The notes beneath the pieces are model-generated. The model did not search any database. It was given only the letters and a program-made list of their open reading frames with translations, and had not been told where the DNA came from. From Kappaphycus alvarezii (lineage: Eukaryota; Rhodophyta; Florideophyceae; Gigartinales; Solieriaceae), in contig NADL03000141.1 in assembly GCA_002205965.3 (NCBI GenBank), forward strand, positions 124,001 through 188,000: a DNA stretch of 64,000 bases. The letters run 5' to 3'. Each line of letters starts with the position of its first letter. Position 1 is the stretch's first letter. A program made the position numbers and the translations under genes. Positions 56,950 to 64,000 of the stretch are shown here, one piece after another.

Positions 56950-58345
56950 GCGGCGGGTGGAAACCTATCGCACCTGCATTATTTGGAGACTAAACGTGAA
57001 ACGGGTAACGAGGTCGCGGCGATCCTTGAGGGGAGGAACTGCGACGGAAGCAGCGAAGGAAGCAAGGCCACGGAAAAAACCCTTGCCGTCGTCGCCCAAG
57101 GCGCCATAGATATCAATCCCGACGGGGGAGAGGAGGATATCGTTTTGGTTGCAGTAACTGCCGTAATGACGATGTTTCTCGCGCTCTGCGAGAGTGCCGG
57201 CAGCGCATGCGGTAACCGTACTTGGCGAAATGTGGCGGTGTGCGGAGGGGTGGGCAACAGTAACGTCGATGGCGATATCGGTACTGTGAAGCCCGTATGC
57301 AGCGGTATGTAAATGTCCATTCGTAGCGCGGGGAACTCCGAATGCCCAGATGGGTTGGGAACCTGGTAGAGGAGCGGATGTTCGACGAGGGCGATGATCC
57401 CAACTTCCTTGCAGTAGCGGGCAAGAACGTTGCGGAGGATGTCATGACTACGAGTCATTCCGTCTTCGTATTTGCAGGTCAACGCGTGTTGACCACTTGG
57501 ATCTAAGACGGGTGCGATGTCGGCGAGCGGCGGGAGCAGACCGGACAGCGAGTAGATCCAGGGAATAGCTGATGCCGACGGGAGAGCCAGAGCGACTTTC
57601 CACGTAGAAGAGGACATGCACGTACCGCGATGGGGGTGAGGAAGCGAAGAGAAAACAGAGAGGCGGAGGATGTGCGCACAGAGAGGAGCCGTGCTCGGTC
57701 GTGGGCTGCCGCGGACGACAACCTATCGGACTTCGATAGCATGAGTTCAGTTGTGATCGCAGACTGGAGCCTTTCGCCGGGGACCGGCGATGAACAACGC
57801 TCGAAAAGAGCCGTAGCTGTAAGCCACGAAGACAGCTGCGGGTGGCGGGAGGATAAGAGCGAGATGGCGGACCGAGGGATCTCTTCCAAGTGGCGGTCCT
57901 GGGAAAGAGTGAGCAGATCGGAGATAAGTGAAAAAGAATCAATTACAGATGCTGCGTAAGCAGCCTCGGTAATGTCTGAAGTTTGCAGAGACCTAGACCG
58001 CCCATGGAGAAGGGGAGAGAGGCTTGGAGCCAGGCTCGCTCTGGACAGGGCAGCTGCAATTGGTGGAACGCTTCCCTCTGCTTCTGATCGAAGCTAGCGG
58101 CGAGTACCGCAGATTGAGTGGAGGAAGCGTACGTAGCAAGTGCATGACCTTGGAGGCGTTCGCGCAGAAGCGGTGTAAGTGGAAAGCCAATTGAGCATCA
58201 TCCAAGTCTCGAAGGGATTGGAAGATGCGGTCAACTGCGTTTTGGCGGCCTGCGAAAAATTGGGAAACAAAAGGTCCGAGCCAATCGGGGATCCCAGCAC
58301 GATGAAACCAGGGGGGTTGAAAAGGGGCAAGGAAGTACCAAAGGG
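56950..58345 (-). mobile_element. LINE A, second copy, 5'-truncated and degenerate
   Basis: Minus strand from 58340: GFIVLGSPIGSDLLF, then the helical connection (AAKTQL..SNPFETWMMLNWLSTYTASA), matching the LINE A copy at 15230 downward. Next comes a Ser/Arg-rich linker, then SGQHALTCKYEDGMTRSHDILR, ARYCKEVGI and ALRMDIYIPLH (57330-57500), the Zn-knuckle/endonuclease region, and a C-terminus near 56990-57130. The RT core is absent: the copy is cut at 58345, where an antisense LINE tail (GGGGAAAGGTTTGGATG) begins. Multiple frame changes. Confidence 0.7.
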
Positions 58346-59026
58346 GAAAGGTTTGGATGTTTTACTCTTGGAAGATATATCCGGTCTATCCCATGGTTTT
58401 CAAGACAACCGCAATCAACTCAAAAAGGTATATCGACACAGTAATGGGGAAGGAACTTTCTGTAAGGGGGAAATTGGTTTACTCGAATGGTTTGGTTTGC
58501 GTACTGCAATAACCTTGGTAAATCCAATCCTACTCAATCCTACGCTTACTCGTCACCGTTCTCCGGCACCCACAACCGCTCGGTTCCGGACGGTCCCCAA
58601 AGTTCCAATCCCGTTCCCTTCTCGGTGCTCGTACTGGCCCCACTCTCTCGCCAAGTTGACGCCGACCTATAGACGCCTTGGGGTTTGTTTGAAATAACAG
58701 CGGCTTCCGAAGATTCGGAAGATTGGAGCTGCTCGCCACCAGAAGGTGGGGAGCTTGGGGTTTTCGGTTGTTGCACCGGGATAGTAGAGGGCCTGTTCTT
58801 TTGGGGAACAGATGGCGCCAGTTCTGGCAGTTCTGGCACCGAGACGTAAGTGCGCGATCCGCAAGACGCGCGAAGGCACGAGTGCCCGGCGCCCGCGCCT
58901 AATGCGGCGCAGGCGCCGAGCGTGCAGAATGAAGGTTGGAGAAAGACAGTCTAAGAGGGAAGGCAGCCACTTACTTGCGGCTGAGGGAAAATTGGTTTAC
59001 TTGAATGGGTGAATGGGGCTGTTCTA
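58346..59026. other. LINE tail, short unassigned ORF, GC-rich spacer
   Basis: 58346-58470 is an antisense LINE tail (GGTTTGGATGTTTTACTCTTGGAAGATATATCC, then CAGTAATGGGGAAGGAACT), the mirror of 19290-19403. 58546-58839 (minus) is a 97-residue low-complexity frame rich in Pro, Ser, Glu and Gly; no family recognised. 58840-58930 is strongly GC-rich (GGCGCCCGCGCC, GCGGCGCAGGCGCC), like the island before the other LINE B copy. Confidence 0.45.
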
Positions 59027-62000
59027 GGACCTCAGGGGATTGGAAAATTGTCACTAGGCTTACTGTGCCGTTCGAGCTTACAGCACCATGGCACAGGCCG
59101 TAGGCAAGAAGAACACTTTACTCTTGAACATCGGCCTTCGAGTGATAACGGCATTTACTGGCTCTCGACACGCAACATGAAAACGCCCCAGCCTACCCGG
59201 GGACTACCTACTCCTGGTCATTGTGTCCTCTGCAGCAGGCCACAGCCACAACTCCAGACTGTCGCAAACTTGCTGGCCCATCTGCGCACGATGCACTCGC
59301 TACAATCCCGACACGGTCCGCCCCGCCGCCACGAGCTCCACAAACTGCAGAAAAGTCTAGCCCAAATTGGATACTGGTACTGTGCCTGTCATCACAAATT
59401 CTCGGCTCCAAAGTACACGGTCCGGAATCCGCAAGGACTGTACTCCTTCTCGTACGTCCGCTGCCCTCAGTGTACCGTAGACACAAGGCCAAGGCAGTAC
59501 GCTCCGTTGCACAAGTCGCAGTTGCAGGCGGATGAACCCGCCAGTCTTCGGTCCCGGTCCCACGCCCGATCGCCGACGATCAACCGCCGCGACCCGCACA
59601 CACGACTGGACACGCGTCAGATCAGCAACCCTCACCAGGGCATGCTCCGCTCCACGCACAACCCCTGCCCGCCATGAGGACATCTTTACGACCCACATTC
59701 CTGTGTTGTCTCATATCCCTACACGATTCCGATCAGCACTGAGTGACTCCCTGTCGGTCGCCATGCATGACGCAGCGTGGGCTTGTGCACACGGACATAA
59801 TGATGCGGAAGAGAAGCTCTCTAAAGTTTTTCTTTTCCCTTCAGTGATGCTTTCCAATACTTCACCTTCCTCAGGTACTACCGGTTCGAACGTCGAAACG
59901 CAAGTCCAATCAACCAGTGACTTAATCAGAGAACGGCTCGAATTGTGGAATGCAGGACAGTTCCAAACCTTATGGCAGAACGCACTTCAACAAGCGACCT
60001 CCCGAACAAAACGAACTTTAACGCCCCAGGAACAGAAACAGGCCAACATTCGTCGTGCCATGAGACTCGCCCGCGAAGGAGCATATGGGAAAGCTGCACA
60101 GGCATTAGGATCTCTAGGGGTGTTACCGGCCACTAAATCGGTGTCTGACGCCCTCCGAGCTAAACATCCTCAATCTCCCGGGAGGATGAGGAACACTTTG
60201 AACCGCCTTCCGCACCCCCGATATCTCAGCGATCACAAAGGATGAGGTTTTGCGGGCAGTTCGCTCTTTCAAACCCGGTTCAGCCCCGGGGGATCCGGAC
60301 TTCGCCCCTCTCACGTCGAAGAGCTTCTACGGACACCCACATCTTCCTCGCAGGGGAAATTCTTGGATTCATTAACAGAACTTCTGAACGTCCTGGCTTC
60401 CGGAAAAGCTCCTACTGCCCTCGCCCCGTGGATTGCTGGAGCCCCACTCACACCACTTGCGAAGAAAGACATGACTCCGCGCCCCATTGCAGTGGGAGAG
60501 ACTTTGCGACGGTTAGTTAGTAGCTGCCTTGCTACTCGGGTCAATGAAAGGCCCCACCTACTTCCAGCCTCTTCAGGTTGGTATCGCACAAAGTCAGGAA
60601 CAGATGCAGTAGTTCACGGTGTTCGACGCATCGTGAACAAGTTCGGTACACGCTCTGAATATGCGCTCTTGTCGGTCGACCTGAAGAATGCGTTCAACCT
60701 GTGCAGCCGTGCTTCCTTTTTAACGCAGTCCGGAACCTCTTTCCCAGTTGCTCCTTGGGTACTGTATTGCTACAACAACGACCCAGCGTTCCTCTGGACG
60801 GGATTCGAGACTATACGGAGTGTTGTGGGTACTCAGCAAGGAGACCCGCTCAGCGGATTGCTTTTCGCTCTCGTACTCCACCCCATCGCCCTAAAGATCA
60901 AAGAGCTATTGTCGGGATCCCCGACGAGGACACAGGGTTAGACACACTGCTTTTGGAGCTTTGGTATCACGACGATGGCTACATTGTAGCCAAACACGAG
61001 GATATACTCAAGGTAATCGAGGTTCTGTCTTCTCCCGAGGCCAAACGTCGTGGTCTCCATCTGGCAGTCTCGAAATGCAAAGTATGGTGGCCCACCGCCC
61101 CCTCCGCGTCGGTTCAGTCCGCATACCCCTGTGATATGCGGCAGGAATACAGTGCTGGTACTTCGGTTTTGAACGCGCCAATCGGCTCCCAAACGTTCAT
61201 GGAACAATACTTCCTGGACCATGTATACTCCCTTGAGCCTTTACTTAACGCTGTCATGGAAATCGAGGACGCACGCTTCATTCCAACTACTGCGCAACTG
61301 CTTTGGGGTTTGCAAAGTGGGATACCTCTTGCGAGTTGTGCCGCCCTCCTGTACGCGGAAAGGGGCTGAATATTTCGACAGCTTAATCGAGACTGCTGCC
61401 GTACTTTAGCGGGTGGAATGCTAGACAACTCTATATTCAAGGAGCTGCAACTGCCCATTAAGCACTACAGGAGAAGAAGCCGACCTTGGGAATCGGCCTC
61501 ACCTCTGCGCGAGACGTCGCCGCCGCTTCGTTTCTTGCGTCTAGCGCCGCGACGCAGCAGTTATGCGAGAAGTCTTTGCCGTCCTGTGTTCAAGACCTGA
61601 CGCAGTACGAGGATGCTACAGCCGCCTTTACCACATGGAGCGCCTCTTGTCGACCCTCAGAACGAATTCCGTTTAGCAATTTCTGCTCCCAACCCACCAT
61701 CGCAGAAGAAGCTAACAGATGCAATTCATATGGCTGTGCAAGAGGCCTTGCCGCTCGGAAACATCCGCACCCGCGCCTTCCGCGCTAGCATGTCCCTCCC
61801 CGGTGCCAAAGGCTGGGTCTACTGTGCACCTTGCCCTGGATTGAGGACGCACATCAAGAGCAAAGACTTTTCCGTGTGGTTCCAGTACTTTTGCCAAACC
61901 CCTTATTCGCCCCAGGTACCCCTTGCCCCAAAGCAGGATGCCATGAAATGCTGGATATCTACGGGGACCACTTGCTACATTGTCGCTTTGGCTGCGAGCG

Positions 62001-62658
62001 GAATACTCGCCATAACAACCAGGTGACTTTACTGGGGAACGATCTGCAAGAGCCGCCCGACGTCCTTCCATGAACCTCGTTTACACTTCCAAAACAGGAC
62101 AAGGCCGGATATCAGGGCGATTAGAGCCGTCGGTGGCACGGATTATTTCGAAGTAACCTTTGTCAACCCGCTCGTTCCGTCCCACGCAAGATGATAGGGG
62201 TAAATCGTCGGGAGAAGAGATACTTAGAACCAACTACCCCAAGACGGAGGTGTTGCCAGCGACAAAAGTGCTACCGTGGTATAGTTGAACAAATAAAAAG
62301 GAGTGTATATGGGAGAGAGTTGAGAGGGCTACAAGCAAGTATAAAAGTGGCAGGGTCTACCACTGATGCTCTGCGACCAGCTTAGGAAAAAGTTTTCTTG
62401 GGTCTGAAGTTGGCTCTCAACTTTCTACTACTCGGAGCTTGACCTGAAGTTGTCTGCCAACTTGCTTGATCTCTCAAGGAGGAAGCCCTTTACTCAGCTT
62501 ATATAAACTTTTTGGGTATCCCTAAAGTCTCAAAGAAACATACTAAAAACCATAAAATGCATCAAATGGAATCGTGTGAACGAGAAAGACTAACAGCAGA
62601 TACTATCAGGATAAATATCTAGGATATGGATAAATATCTAGATTCTTTCCTTCATATC

Positions 62659-62856
62659 TTAGTCCTCTACATCAGAGCCAAACAGTTCCCCAAAAATATC
62701 CATTCCGCCCAGGCAGTCCACATAAATATCCGCGAACGGCTTAGAATTCTCCATTGCCTCCTGCGAAATATTTAAACCACTGAGGACGCCCCCATCCAGA
62801 TCCAGAATCGAAAACACCTGGTCCATATTTTCCGGCCCCTTATATAGAGTTTTCAA
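62659..62856 (-). pseudogene. C-terminal part of the acidic LTR protein, diverged but open
   Basis: The 65-residue minus frame reads GPENMDQVFSILDLDGGVLS, GLNISQEAMENSKPFADI and YVDCLGGMDIFGELFGSDVE. It aligns without gaps to the last ~65 residues of copy 1 (GPGLESMDQMVPTLELDG..., PFADICGDCLDSMDILEELF). DNA divergence here is far greater than among copies 1-3, yet Met-Asp-Gln, Ile-Ser-Gln-Glu, Pro-Phe-Ala-Asp-Ile, Asp-Cys-Leu and Glu-Leu-Phe-Gly-Ser-Asp are kept. The N-terminal half and acidic run are missing. Confidence 0.55.
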
Positions 62857-62966
62857 CCGTCACAATCCGTAGCACCAATACAGTACCTATTTGCCCTATT
62901 GGCACCGCTACAGTACGGCGCAAAGCCCCCCTCTAAAAATAATTGAGAATAAAATTGCAAGTACAG

Positions 62967-63060
62967 TGACAGCGCAGCCAGCTCAGCATGCAAGCTCAGC
63001 CAGCGCAGCATGCCAGCGCAGCATGCCAGCGCAGAGTGTCAGCGCAGCCAGCACAGAATG
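62967..63060. repeat. CAGCGCAGCATGC minisatellite
   Basis: Imperfect tandem copies of a 10-15 bp unit built from CAGCGCAGC and CATGC (for example CAGCGCAGCATGCCAGCGCAGC), inside the diverged right half of solo-LTR-like copy 4. No coding sense. Confidence 0.8.
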
Positions 63061-63400
63061 CCAAATAATATCTACAATTTTCATTATATCACAAGAGCCA
63101 GGGCTTTCAACCCACTCACAAGCCTCAACGCAGCCCACGCAGAGAAGCAGCGGAAATACCAAGGGTTCCTTGCTGAACTGCCTGGGAGAAACAGGCTGGT
63201 TCCTGTTCCCATCTCAACGCTTGGAGGATGGCATCCGGCGGCGTTCTCCGTCGTCAAGGAACTCGCGAGAACTGTTGCCACTCGCGCAATGGAACGGTTT
63301 TCGAAGGTTAGATGCAATCTTTTACAGCGGCACTCCGCATTGACAGTAACCTCCAATGCCGCTTGTTTGCTGGCTGGCCTCCCTCCACCTTCTGGTAGAT

Positions 63401-63691
63401 TGGAGTGCCATCTACAGTTTTCGATGCATTGTACGGTTTCGCAAATGGCTTCGCCAATTTACGGTATCTACGCTCCGGTACAAATTTACTGGGTACCAAC
63501 CCACATATCTACCACAGTAAATTAACCCCCCATTTTCACAATGGGGCTTACAGTCGATTGAAAATTGGTTTGGTTTACTGCGAGTAATGGAACGGTTGGG
63601 AGTCCTCTGTATTTGTAATCAAACCATTGGCGGGACCTACTTTCTGTAAGTATCTCGCTTACAGCGGAAGTTTTTCAAGCGATTGCACCCA
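63401..63691. other. LINE B 3' region and short repeat word
   Basis: After the LINE B coding end, GTTTACTGCGAGTAATGGAACGGTTGGGAGTCCTC at 63562-63596 is the reverse complement of the words at 22133-22165 and 22185-22210 and resembles 16453-16480. A GTAAGT...TTACAG stretch (63646-63664) resembles intron borders but is only 19 bp. Confidence 0.4.
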
Positions 63692-64000
63692 TGGCTCGCC
63701 ACGGTTGTGATGGTGGATTTTTGCTTCCCCCCCTTTTGCCGGACATCGCACTACTGGCAAACCGCGCAAGACGGTACTCTGCTGCTCTTCACTTGGCCAC
63801 CGTCTATGACGGAATTCGCTCGGACCCAGAGGTTGCCCCTTCAGTCCCTAAATCAAACAGGCCCATCGTCAACGTTCCGTGTCTACCAAACCCCTCACGC
63901 CCGTCACAAATATGTAACGAGCAGCCCCTACCTTCTCAGGAAGCCGCCCCTATCACATTCAACCCGAAGTCGCCTATGGTCAGGCGCACACTGGGCGCGC
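63692..64000 (+). CDS. Unknown protein, N-terminal part, open to the right edge
   Basis: From the ATG at 63692 the frame stays open for 103 codons to the end of the window. The in-frame region upstream is open back to a TAA at 63647. The sequence begins MARHGCDGGFLLPPLLPDIA and continues ANRARRYSAALHLATVYDGI, then becomes Pro/Ser-rich. I recognise no family. It lies right after a LINE B 3' end, so it could be the 5' ORF of another element or a host gene. No signal peptide is obvious; the Leu/Pro run near residue 10 is short. Confidence 0.35.

Larger units (their letters stand above)
62192..63091 (-). mobile_element. Solo-LTR-like element, copy 4, shortened and diverged (TSD CAAGA)
   Basis: Starts TGATAGGGG like the others and ends ATATCA. 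CAAGA flanks both sides (62187-62191 and 63092-63096), and the LINE B reading frame continues across the join when the insert is ignored. The first ~330 bp match copies 1-3. The middle keeps the C-terminal ORF part (62659-62856). The rest, including a minisatellite (62967-63060), is unlike the other copies, so the right half was replaced or is another subfamily. Length is 900 bp. Confidence 0.7.
59027..63400 (+). mobile_element. LINE B, longest copy: C2H2 finger - RT (YHDD) - restriction-like endonuclease, pseudogenised
   Basis: The 5' word CTAGGACCTCAGGGGA is shared with 44757. N-terminus: CVLC...NLLAHLRTMH finger (59225-59300), then RHELHKLQKSLAQIGYWYCACH. Central: ELWNAGQFQTLWQNAL (59940-59985). 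RT: TPRPIAVGETLRRLVS (60475-60520), TKSGTDAVVHGVRRIV, LLSVDLKNAFN (first Asp, ~60670), GTQQGDPLSGLLFALVLHP (60828-60885), WYHDDGYIVAKH (60962-60997). Connection: QEYSAGTSVLNAPIG, IFKELQLPIKH. Endonuclease: CPKAGCHEMLDIYGDHLLHC (61924-61984), RHNNQVTLLGNDL, RPDIRAI, DYFEVTFVNPL (62140-62170). Then the fourth solo-LTR-like element splits the ORF, which resumes at 63092 with ARAFNPLTSLNAA, RLVPVPISTLGGWHPAAF and TSNAACLLAGL (63350-63380). At least four frame changes inactivate it. Confidence 0.85.

Noticed and set aside
63646-63664. GTAAGT...TTACAG as a spliceosomal intron
   Set aside because: 19 bp is too short for nearly all spliceosomal introns, and no reading frame is improved by removing it.
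1-64000. CRISPR arrays, prokaryotic operons, bacterial promoters
   Set aside because: No regularly spaced direct repeats with unique spacers. All coding content is eukaryotic transposon type.

Overview
The window is eukaryotic, repeat-dominated DNA. I find no confident single-copy host gene. Nearly every recognisable coding trace is a transposable element: a PIF/Harbinger DNA transposon, a Ty3/gypsy element with both LTRs, a fragment that looks like Ty1/copia, three kinds of non-LTR retrotransposon (here LINE A, LINE B, LINE C) and a family of ~1.5 kb solo-LTR-like elements that carry their own ORF. The species cannot be named from this sequence. An alga or other protist, or a fungus, would fit the LINEs with a C-terminal restriction-like endonuclease and the plant/alga-type Harbinger transposase. 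Composition is a mosaic: GC-richer blocks of recent insertions alternate with AT-rich, stop-filled tracts that hold only eroded relics.

Layout: 1-1009 Harbinger transposase (open to the left edge), inserted in the 5' LTR of a gypsy element (1010-7146). 7176-7572 LINE B 3' end. 7.6-13.8 kb AT-rich DNA, interrupted by a GC-rich, hairpin-dense island (12.3-13.2 kb). 13.8-16.3 kb LINE A (minus). 17.06-21.54 kb two solo-LTR-like elements in opposite orientation, each with its own 5-bp target duplication. 21.9-25.1 kb short LINE tails, TACTGTAC-type words and a doubtful gene. 25.1-27.5 kb LINE B (minus) split by a copia-like fragment. 28.0-28.55 kb AT-rich solo LTR inserted in a LINE B tail. 28.6-44.4 kb AT-rich relics: a retropepsin-like trace, a tandemly repeated unit of unknown nature, a BED-finger-like trace and a decayed gypsy pol. 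44.76-47.8 kb LINE B with a LINE A tail. 47.8-54.1 kb AT-rich. 54.2-58.3 kb LINE B, C and A fragments around a third solo-LTR-like element. 59.0-63.4 kb the longest LINE B, split by a fourth solo-LTR-like element. At the right edge an ORF runs out of the window.

The most interesting item is the ~1.5 kb family. Four copies start TG, end CA and are each flanked by a different perfect 5-bp duplication (TACCC, GAATC, GGTTG, CAAGA), as expected of LTRs placed by a retroviral-type integrase. Three carry a conserved TATA-like box ~105-110 bp upstream of an ORF for a very acidic protein of ~190 residues. A protein-coding gene wholly inside an LTR is unusual. The internal body of the parent element is not in the window. 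No similarity search was possible, so all family names rest on motifs read by eye.
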